DNA from: Spirochaetota bacterium
GTDB taxonomy: Bacteria; Spirochaetota; JAAYUW01; JAOAHJ01
Length of the DNA stretch: 62,233 bases
Assembly: GCA_026415295.1 (NCBI GenBank)
Contig: JAOAHJ010000007.1
Coordinates: forward strand, 1-62,233
Reading direction: 5' to 3'
Below the pieces are notes generated by a model. That model saw nothing but the letters and a program-made list of their open reading frames with translations, was not told the DNA's origin and ran no database searches. Numbering within the stretch: position 1 is the first letter of the stretch; every line of letters begins with the position of its first letter. Both the position numbers and the translations under genes were made by a program. Shown here piece after piece: positions 56,148 through 62,233 of this stretch.

Positions 56148-56825
56148 TTAACTATTAACAATCTTTCCATCGTGGATTTTTATAATTCTATTTGCATGAC
56201 TCATAATATCTGGATCATGTGTTGAAAAAACAAAAGTTGTTCCCTCAATTTTATTTATTTCTTTCATTAAATCAATTATTTTTTGCCCTGTTTCTGAATC
56301 TAAATTAGCAGTTGGCTCATCTGCAAGTATAATCTTAGGATTTGTTACTAAGGCTCTTGCAATAGCAACTCTCTGCCTTTGACCACCAGATAGCTCAGCA
56401 GGTTTGTTTTTTATTCTATCTTTTAATCCTACTTCCTCTATGAATTTCATAACTATTTTTTCTCTTTCGGCTTTACTCATTTTACCTTTTAATAATAATG
56501 GAAATTCTATGTTTTCATAAACATTTAATACAGGAATTAAATTAAAAGATTGAAATATAAATCCTATTTTATTTAATCTAATTTTAGTTAACTCTCTATC
56601 TTTTAAATTATTAACCATTTCCCCATCAATAAAAACCTCTCCCTCCGTAGGAGAATCTATGCAACCTATTAGGTTCAATATTGTAGTCTTACCAGAACCA
56701 GAAGGTCCAGCAATGCATACAAACTCACCTGGGTCTATTTCCATATCTATCCCTCTTAAAGCATGAACTTCAGTCTTATCAAGTAAATATACTTTTTTTA
56801 CATTTTTAAGTATTATACAACTCAT
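56148..56825 (-). CDS. LolD/MacB-type ABC ATPase
   Basis: Walker A GPSGSGKT (40-47), signature LSGGQRQRVAIARAL, Walker B IILADEPTANLD and switch His in FSTHDPDIM. The FIFQSFNLIPVLNVYENIEFPL Q-loop region is typical of LolD/MacB ATPases that drive mechanotransmission permeases. AGGAG precedes ATG. First gene of the five-gene cluster reading ATPase-permease-permease-LolA-like-barrel. The three 14-mer repeats lie just upstream. Confidence 0.95.
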   Translation of the reverse strand: MSCIILKNVKKVYLLDKTEVHALRGIDMEIDPGEFVCIAGPSGSGKTTILNLIGCIDSPTEGEVFIDGEMVNNLKDRELTKIRLNKIGFIFQSFNLIPVLNVYENIEFPLLLKGKMSKAEREKIVMKFIEEVGLKDRIKNKPAELSGGQRQRVAIARALVTNPKIILADEPTANLDSETGQKIIDLMKEINKIEGTTFVFSTHDPDIMSHANRIIKIHDGKIVNS

Positions 56826-57141
56826 TTTATTCTCCTAAATTATTTATCAATTTAATTAACTAATTTAATTATTATATTTCTAATCATTATTCTTTTAATT
56901 ATTATGACTCTATCAATTTAATTAAATTAATCGTATTTAGCTTAATAATATAATTAAGTTTATCTAATTATTAAATCTTTAACTTTTAAGGATATTTTTA
57001 TAATAAACTTACATTTTAACCTTAATTAAATTTAATAATTTTTTAAATTATTATCAATTTAATTATTGTTAAATATTATTATTTAAAGTTAAATACACAA
57101 AATTGTATAAATTTATATTAAATAAACTAATGTAAAAGAAA
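56826..57141. other. 316-nt intergenic region upstream of the Lol-like cluster
   Basis: No gene seen in either strand. It must hold the promoter of the ATPase gene at 56825 (minus strand); no confident -35/-10 pair stands out. Its notable content is the 14-mer repeat described separately, plus many TTTAATTA variants. Confidence 0.7.
56845..57065. repeat. Three exact copies of the 14-mer TATCAATTTAATTA
   Basis: Copies at 56845-56858, 56911-56924 and 57052-57065, all in the same orientation, 66 and 141 nt apart. The core TTTAATTAA is nearly palindromic. The first copy starts 20 nt from the ATPase start codon, a good place for an operator. Another partial copy (TATCAATTTAATATTA) occurs at about 5184, so base composition contributes. 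Confidence 0.6.
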
Positions 57142-57816
57142 TTATTTCATAGGAACATAAATATTTAGAAATATAAAAACAGAAAGATTAAAAAGATCGA
57201 CAAGGAAATGACCAATTATAGGAAATAATAAATCTTTACACTTTTTAAAATTTATAGCCCAAACAAGACCCATAATAAATGTACTTATAAAAGTAACAGG
57301 GTGTCTATTTGCTATAGAATTAACCCCCCATGATATTGGATGATTTACTGCAAATAAAAATGTTGAATATAAAACACTTAAAAATGCTTTCCAATTTTCT
57401 GTATAAATAAGTAAAACACCTCTAAAATAGAATTCTTCAAAAAACGGATTTATTATTGAAAATAGTAACCAAAATATAATAAGATTTTTATTATTCTTTA
57501 TTAAATTTATATTCATTAAAAAAAGAGCAAAAGGAATAAAACCAGCAATTAAAGATAGTATTTTATAAATATTAATCTTTTCAAAAAATAAATAACTTTG
57601 AATCTTTAGATTTTTCTTTTTTAAACCAAAAAAAATAAAAAATCCCATTAAACCCCATAAAACTAAAGTCAAAGGAATCCATGCCCATTCTTTTAAGATA
57701 ATACCAGCAAATTTTGCAGTTAAAAAACCAGATAAAATTATTATAAAAGGAGAAATTATCATTAAGTATGAAATTTTAGAAAAATTATTAATTCTTATAT
57801 TATTCATAGGTTCCAT
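57142..57816 (-). CDS. CPBP-family intramembrane metalloprotease (Abi/CAAX-like)
   Basis: About seven TM helices with the three motifs of the family: EEFYFRG (E127, E128, R132), FAVNHP (H159) and GHFLVD (H203, D207). Members cleave membrane or prenylated proteins, or act in bacteriocin self-immunity. Start is ATG 57816 or the ATG three codons later; AGGAAATGGAA in front serves either. Substrate unknown. Begins a minus-strand series of four membrane or protease genes. Confidence 0.9.
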   Translation of the reverse strand: MEPMNNIRINNFSKISYLMIISPFIIILSGFLTAKFAGIILKEWAWIPLTLVLWGLMGFFIFFGLKKKNLKIQSYLFFEKINIYKILSLIAGFIPFALFLMNINLIKNNKNLIIFWLLFSIINPFFEEFYFRGVLLIYTENWKAFLSVLYSTFLFAVNHPISWGVNSIANRHPVTFISTFIMGLVWAINFKKCKDLLFPIIGHFLVDLFNLSVFIFLNIYVPMK

Positions 57817-57881
57817 TTCCTATATTTTTTTTGTAATTTATCTTTTAGCCTAAATATTAACGATTAAATTTTTTTTAAAAT

Positions 57882-58406
57882 TTATTCTTCTAAATCACTT
57901 ATACATTTATAATTTATAATTTTATCTTTATAATTCTTTATTAAATATAACATAAATTCTTTAAATTCTTTTTCACCAAATGCATCTTCTACCAATCTTA
58001 CTCTATCTCCAGAAAAAAAAGTCATATTATTCCCAACTCTTATTATTTTTCCATTGCCATAGACAAAATTTATAATATACCTACTTCCTTTAAATTTAGA
58101 AAATATATCTATTTCTTTAATATCATTTTTGTTTAATACAAAACTATTAAGGTTTTTCCCTCTATAAAAAATTATTTTCTCTTCATCTATTTCAACTTTT
58201 CTTATTCCTTTAATTTTCCAAATATAATAATCAAAAATTAAATATAGCATAACTAAAAAAGTAGCAAAAATAAAATAATTTTTAGAAAAAGAATCTCTTA
58301 ATTTTAACATAGAAAAAATAATAATAATAGCAAGAATAAAAGTTATAATATTTACGACAACTAAATTTTTTTCTTTTGCTTCAATTATTATCTTACTATC
58401 ATCCAT
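57882..58406 (-). CDS. Hypothetical two-TM protein with a PH-like C-terminal domain
   Basis: 174 aa. Two helices close together (about 16-36 and 43-61), then a beta-rich region (VEIDEEKIIFYRG, SFVLNKNDIKEIDIF, RYIINFVYGNGKIIRVG) and a C-terminal helix. This is the layout of small bacterial PH-domain membrane proteins (bPH-like/YcxB-like), but the match is by shape only. A G-rich element (TTGGGGTTG) precedes ATG. No function proposed. Confidence 0.72.
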   Translation of the reverse strand: MDDSKIIIEAKEKNLVVVNIITFILAIIIIFSMLKLRDSFSKNYFIFATFLVMLYLIFDYYIWKIKGIRKVEIDEEKIIFYRGKNLNSFVLNKNDIKEIDIFSKFKGSRYIINFVYGNGKIIRVGNNMTFFSGDRVRLVEDAFGEKEFKEFMLYLIKNYKDKIINYKCISDLEE

Positions 58407-58462
58407 TTTACAACCCCAACAATTTATAATTTTATTTAATTATTATTTAGTATACTATTTAT

Positions 58463-59140
58463 TTAAATAATTTCAATTATAAATGAATTTTCTTTTAACC
58501 ACTTTTTGCTATCTTTATATTGAGGAAATAGTTTTCCAACCTCATCCCAAAATTTTCTTTTATGATTTTTGATTTTTAAATGAACTAACTCATGGACAAC
58601 AATATATCTAATAACAAAATCTGGAACAAAAATAAGTCTAAATGAAAAATTTAAATTTCCATTTGATGTACATGATCCCCATCTTGTTTTAGAAGAGGTA
58701 ATTTTAATTGAATTAAATTTAACACTAAACTTTTTAGAATATTCTAAAACATAATTTTCCACTATTTCTTTAAGTTTCATTTTACTAAACTTTATAAAAT
58801 AGTATTTTATTTTAGGATACAATTTAGAATTTATATATATAGTTAGTAATTCTTTATTTAAATAAATAGATTTTTTAGAATCTGAAATAAATTTAAAAAC
58901 ATAAAAATTCCCCAAATAAGGAATCTTTTCACCCTCTTTAAAATCAATTTTTTTCCATTTTTTTTTCTTTTCTTTAAGAACTTCTAATTTTTTATAAATC
59001 CATTCTCTATTTTTTTCAATAAAATTATTACATTCTTTTTCTGAAATATTATATGGAACTTTAAGTAATATTTCAAGATCTGAATTTATTTGTAAACATA
59101 TTGTTTTTCTTTTTGATAAAATTTTTTTTATTTTTATCAT
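58463..59140 (-). CDS. YgjP/SprT-like zinc metalloprotease (DUF45)
   Basis: Zincin motif HELVH (183-187) with the third ligand H193 (KNHKRKFWDEV), preceded by the family signature KTRWGSCTSNGNLNFSFRLIF. Cytoplasmic. The related E. coli protein is YgjP; natural substrates are unknown. 225 aa is typical. No clear Shine-Dalgarno. Confidence 0.93.
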   Translation of the reverse strand: MIKIKKILSKRKTICLQINSDLEILLKVPYNISEKECNNFIEKNREWIYKKLEVLKEKKKKWKKIDFKEGEKIPYLGNFYVFKFISDSKKSIYLNKELLTIYINSKLYPKIKYYFIKFSKMKLKEIVENYVLEYSKKFSVKFNSIKITSSKTRWGSCTSNGNLNFSFRLIFVPDFVIRYIVVHELVHLKIKNHKRKFWDEVGKLFPQYKDSKKWLKENSFIIEII

Positions 59141-59251
59141 TATTATTTGAATAAATATTAATTTATAATTTATTTTTTTTATAATATTTTTTTATCATTT
59201 ATTTATTACTTTAAATTTAATTTATATTTCTGAATTTTCTATTATTATTCT

Positions 59252-60019
59252 CTATTTATTTTCATTACTTATCTTATTTATATCTTTTTTAATTGTATTA
59301 AATTTAATATAAATTTTTTGTAAAAAACTAGAAATAAAAATAATTAAAATTGAAAGAAAAATAAAAAAGAGAAAAAGATAAAATATATTTAATAAAACTT
59401 TTAGAATACCAATTTTGTAAAAATTTAAGAATGGATATGGGAAACTTTTTAAAAAATAACCACTTATTAAAATAATAAAAAGGTATAATAAAGGATAATT
59501 TAACCATTTTAATATTATTTTTATAATAAATATATAATATTTTATAATAATTAAATATTTATTTTTTTCTATAAAAAATACCCAATAAAATATATAAAAA
59601 ATTGGATTAATTATATGCAAAAAATTATCAACAATTCTCTGTAAACCAAATGTATTCCATAACTTTCTTAAAAAAATATTATAGACAAAAGCAACAATAA
59701 TAATGTAAACACAAACAGCTGTTGAATAAAATGAAAAATTTTTTCTATGATAACATTTTGAATAACTCTCTCCTTTTTTTGTCTTAATAATTTCATATAA
59801 GCTTCTCAAATAAACAAATATTATTAAAATATTTGTTTGAATAGTAAAATAAAAAAAGAATTTTATGTTTGAAAAAATGAAACTTTCTTTTTTTAGAATA
59901 AAACTCTTTTGAATAACAGAAAAATAGTATTGCGTAATTATTGAAAATAGTGAAGCAATTAAAAATAAAATAATTAAAAACAAATAAAAATCAATTTTAT
60001 TAAAATTTATTTTTTGCAT
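59252..60019 (-). CDS. Pr6Pr-family membrane protein (AIG1/FAR-17a-like)
   Basis: Six or so TM helices. FFYFTIQTNILI (T59), VDNFLHIINPIFYIFYW (H135) and NYPLLYLF...FPYPFLNFYKIG match the Pr6Pr/FAR-17a-AIG1 group. In the human relatives AIG1 and ADTRP a Thr and a His in the equivalent motifs form the active site of a hydrolase for fatty-acid esters of hydroxy fatty acids. Activity here is inference. No Shine-Dalgarno. Confidence 0.78.
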   Translation of the reverse strand: MQKINFNKIDFYLFLIILFLIASLFSIITQYYFSVIQKSFILKKESFIFSNIKFFFYFTIQTNILIIFVYLRSLYEIIKTKKGESYSKCYHRKNFSFYSTAVCVYIIIVAFVYNIFLRKLWNTFGLQRIVDNFLHIINPIFYIFYWVFFIEKNKYLIIIKYYIFIIKIILKWLNYPLLYLFIILISGYFLKSFPYPFLNFYKIGILKVLLNIFYLFLFFIFLSILIIFISSFLQKIYIKFNTIKKDINKISNENK

Positions 60020-60263
60020 AAAAAATTTATTATATTTTACTGATATATATTTTCAACATATTTTCTATTTTATATTCTTATATTCTATTTTATCGTTTCT
60101 TCATTTTATATTTTTTCAATTGATTATCTTATGTTATTTTAAAATATTTACTTTTTTTTTATTAGATATATTTTACCAAAAATTTATAACAAAAAATTTA
60201 AAATTAAAAACAATTTTATTTTTATTAATAGATTTAATTTAACCAAATAATTAAAAAGTTTTA

Positions 60264-61040
60264 ATGAATAAAAAAGGCTTTTTTAATAATATTATTTATA
60301 TTGAATCTATTGATTCTACTAACTCTGAATTACTTGAAAAAGAATATCCTGATAGAACTGTTCTATATACATTTAATCAGACAGCTGGAAGAGGTAGATT
60401 TGAAAGAAAATGGATAAATTTAAAAGATAAAGCTTTAGCTTTTTCAATTTTAATAAAAAATCTAAATAATTTTGAATTAAGTAAAACTTTTTATATAACA
60501 TCAATACTTGCTATATCATGCATTGATACAATCAAAGATATTTTTAATAATAAGAAAAAATTAAATATATGGATAAAATGGCCAAATGATATTTATATTA
60601 ACAATAAAAAGCTTGCTGGAATTTTAACAGAAACAAAAGTCATAAATGAAAATTCTTATAAAATTACGAGTGGTATAGGAATAAATATAAATTTAGATTC
60701 AAATGATATTAAACAAATAGAAGGTTCCCCTACTTCGCTTTTTATAGAAACTGGAATTTTAACTGAAATTCAGGGATTTACAATTAAACTTTTAGAAAAA
60801 CTAAATAGTAATATTGCTATATTTTTAGAAAATGACAATAGTTTAAATTATAATCTAATAAAAGATAAATGGAAAGAATATAGTCAATTGATTGGAAAAA
60901 ATATTATCTTCAAATTAAATGAAAATAATAAATTAATTGAGGCAAAAGTCATAGATATAGATGACATCGGTCATATCGTATTAAAAATTAAAAACAATAA
61001 ATTAATTTTTTCTGATTCAGATATTAAGATAATTTTTTAG
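60264..61040 (+). CDS. birA: Biotin--[acetyl-CoA-carboxylase] ligase, catalytic form without HTH
   Basis: Class I biotin protein ligase: SIDSTNSELLEKE (15-27), the biotinyl-AMP loop TAGRGRFERKW (40-50; usually GRGRxGRxW, so a Glu replaces Gly), IKWPNDIYINNKKLAGILTE (104-123, catalytic Lys) and a C-terminal SH3-like domain (about 210-255). No N-terminal DNA-binding domain, so it is not a repressor. 258 aa. No strong Shine-Dalgarno; the first residues align with the family. Confidence 0.94.
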   Translation: MNKKGFFNNIIYIESIDSTNSELLEKEYPDRTVLYTFNQTAGRGRFERKWINLKDKALAFSILIKNLNNFELSKTFYITSILAISCIDTIKDIFNNKKKLNIWIKWPNDIYINNKKLAGILTETKVINENSYKITSGIGININLDSNDIKQIEGSPTSLFIETGILTEIQGFTIKLLEKLNSNIAIFLENDNSLNYNLIKDKWKEYSQLIGKNIIFKLNENNKLIEAKVIDIDDIGHIVLKIKNNKLIFSDSDIKIIF

Positions 61041-61075
61041 TAAACTTTTTTTATGTTAAATTTTTACATTAAATA

Positions 61076-61408
61076 TTATTTGTTAATTTTAAAAAACTTT
61101 ACATCTTCAATTGTTATCAGAACTTCTTTTAAAATTGGTTCAATTGTATTTAAGAAATTATCTAGTTTATCTTCAGAATCAACAATTTCTATTATTATTG
61201 GAAGATTTTCAGATAACTCAACAAGTTTATTAGTGTGAATTTGAAAATGTGTTCCGTACCCCTCTATTGCCTTTATTATAGTAGCTCCATTTATTTTTAG
61301 TTCCCTAGCTTTAAGAATAATATATTCATATAGAGGTTTACCCTTATAGTGATCTGCTTCATCAAGAAAAATTCTTAGTAACTTAGAGTTAACAAATTTT
61401 TCAAGCAT
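61076..61408 (-). CDS. DUF190 family protein linked to CrcB
   Basis: 110 aa with the DUF190 pattern: LRIFLDEADHYKGKPLYEYIILKARELKINGATIIKAIEGYG, then IEIVDSEDKLDNFLNTIEPI, a PII-like small ferredoxin fold. DUF190 genes often sit beside crcB, as here (41-nt gap). The start is ATG 61408, six nt after GGAG; a TTG 12 nt upstream overlaps that site. A regulatory role on the fluoride channel is suspected in the literature of the neighbourhood, not shown. Confidence 0.93.
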   Translation of the reverse strand: MLEKFVNSKLLRIFLDEADHYKGKPLYEYIILKARELKINGATIIKAIEGYGTHFQIHTNKLVELSENLPIIIEIVDSEDKLDNFLNTIEPILKEVLITIEDVKFFKINK

Positions 61409-61449
61409 TTTAAACTCCAAAAACCTTAATTAATAATAAAAAAATATTT

Positions 61450-61842
61450 TTAAATCTTTTTTATTATTTGTAAAAAAACTTTAGATAATAATATCCCAAT
61501 AATAACTGCGATTAATGCAAATAAATTGTTTAATAAAAAATTAAAAAATGCTTCTTTATACTCTTTTTCTTTTATAAAATTGAATGTTTCAATAGCATAA
61601 GTTGAAAATGTTGTATAAGCACCAAGAAAACCAGTAAGAAAAAAAACTCTTAAATAAGATGGTATAGTAATCTCCTCAAAAATAGAATAAATAAAGCCAA
61701 TTAAAAAAGATCCTGTTACATTTACAAAAAGAGTACCTAACGGGAATATTTCACCAAAAAGAATATTTAATTTTTTTGAAATAAAATATCTTAAAATAGT
61801 CCCCAAAATTCCACCTGTTGCAACAAATAAAATATTTTTCAT
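61450..61842 (-). CDS. crcB: Fluoride channel CrcB/Fluc
   Basis: Dual-topology fluoride channel, four TM helices. GGILGTILRYFISKKL, the pore signature FPLGTLFVNVTGSFLIG and GFLGAYTTFSTYAIE (Phe-box and Na+ site) are all intact. 130 aa. Start set at ATG 61842 (AAGG nine nt upstream); a TTG codon just before is in frame but less likely. A single copy implies a homodimer. No fluoride riboswitch could be recognised upstream. Confidence 0.96.
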   Translation of the reverse strand: MKNILFVATGGILGTILRYFISKKLNILFGEIFPLGTLFVNVTGSFLIGFIYSIFEEITIPSYLRVFFLTGFLGAYTTFSTYAIETFNFIKEKEYKEAFFNFLLNNLFALIAVIIGILLSKVFLQIIKKI

Positions 61843-62181
61843 CAATAAATACCTTAAATAAATAATTGTTTTTTCAAAAACTATTTACTCAATAATTAAA
61901 TTATATAAATTTAAATTTTTGCTTTTTATTTTTATTTTCAATTTTTACATTTATACTATACTATTATTTATTTTTTATTTCATATTTAATATTATTTTAA
62001 TCAATATTTTTTATTATTTTAATTAATTAATAAATTTTTTTCATTTTTTTTCATATTATTTTTATATTATCCTTATATTCTTATTCTATTTCTATTTCTA
62101 TTTATAAAAAAGTTTATTATATACCAATCCTTTTTGTAAGCTTTCTTCAAAATTAAAAATTTATTTTTTAAAAATAAAAAT
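61843..62181. other. 339-nt intergenic region between crcB and tRNA-Leu
   Basis: No gene or RNA fold seen. Contains T-rich plus-strand sequence with three tandem CTATTT units (62086-62103). Nothing resembling the GGnGATGG core of the crcB fluoride riboswitch is present on the minus strand. Confidence 0.7.
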
Positions 62182-62233
62182 TGCGAGTGGAGGGACTTGA
62201 ACCCACACGCATTGCTGCACCAGATCCTAAGTC
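62182..62233 (-). tRNA. tRNA-Leu (anticodon TAG), 3' part, cut by window edge
   Basis: Minus strand reads, from the edge, the anticodon loop CTTAGGA (TAG at 62227-62229), stem TCTGG, a long class II variable arm (about TGCAGCAATGCGT), the T-arm GTGGG-TTCAAGT-CCCTC (one T-T mismatch) and acceptor CACTCGC with discriminator A at 62182. CCA is not encoded. The long variable arm and TAG make it a Leu tRNA reading CUA/CUN. The 5' half lies outside the window. Confidence 0.92.

Noticed and set aside
61843-62181. Possible fluoride (crcB) riboswitch upstream of crcB
   Set aside because: The minus strand is almost wholly A/T and lacks the conserved G-rich core; no pseudoknot partner seen.
1-62233. 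CRISPR arrays, insertion sequences, prophage genes or att sites
   Set aside because: No spaced identical repeats of 24-40 nt, no transposase, integrase or phage structural protein was found; the three 14-mers are too short and unevenly spaced.

Overview
The window comes from an extremely AT-rich (well under 30% G+C by eye) bacterium that uses the standard code: TGA is a stop, for example at the end of clpX. Two predicted outer-membrane beta-barrels, a LolA-like periplasmic carrier and a LolCDE-like transporter show a diderm. Two HD-GYP proteins, a PilZ protein, a DUF115 (motility accessory factor-like) protein and a FlhB-like export-switch protein point to a motile, c-di-GMP-using organism. 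Together with a V-type ATPase this fits a deep, low-GC member of Spirochaetota best. That placement is inference; no rRNA or flagellar core gene is present to test it.

Layout. 1-6.8 kb: an rRNA m5U methyltransferase (rlmD type), a membrane protein, tRNA-Gly, free-methionine-R-sulfoxide reductase (msrC), a DUF898 protein divergent from a membrane-anchored PilZ protein across a 73-nt imperfect palindrome, rlmH and a 2-hydroxyacid dehydrogenase. 7.0-12.5 kb: tig-clpP-clpX followed by a second, unusually long dehydrogenase and a PlsC acyltransferase. 12.6-19.6 kb: a GH36 alpha-galactosidase, a TPR protein, a lone receiver domain and mfd. 19.7-24.3 kb: rpsP-khpA-rimM-trmD-rplS running into a FliK/YlqG-like protein, a FlhB-like protein and an HD-GYP protein. 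24.5-26.3 kb: a second, GAF-containing HD-GYP sensor.

26.3-37.2 kb: a complete nine-gene V/A-type ATPase operon in the Enterococcus ntp order (F-I-K-E-C-G-A-B-D). Directly upstream, on the same strand, lies a NatAB-like ABC exporter. The K subunit keeps all five residues that bind Na+ in Enterococcus NtpK, so this stretch looks like a sodium-extrusion module. 37.4-42 kb: an outer-membrane barrel, a DUF115 protein, galactokinase (which pairs functionally with the alpha-galactosidase) and tRNA-Asn with a clear terminator. 42-45.5 kb: yajC, an overlooked 49-residue membrane peptide, secD, secF and an unknown small protein.

45.8-51 kb: aroA (very divergent) and aroC, flanked by a decayed BNR-repeat lipoprotein pseudogene and an intact seven-repeat beta-propeller lipoprotein. 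51-57.1 kb: a LolD-LolC/E-like-LolA-like-beta-barrel cluster. The intergenic region upstream of it holds three exact copies of a 14-mer, a candidate operator. 57.1-62.2 kb: a CPBP protease, a PH-like membrane protein, a YgjP metalloprotease, a Pr6Pr/AIG1-like membrane protein, a biotin ligase, a DUF190-CrcB fluoride pair and the 3' part of a tRNA-Leu cut by the window edge.

Most minus-strand genes have strong Shine-Dalgarno sequences (AGGAGG/GGAG). These were used to correct nine starts; one further start (alpha-galactosidase) stays ambiguous. Nothing in the window looks like a prophage, insertion sequence or CRISPR array.
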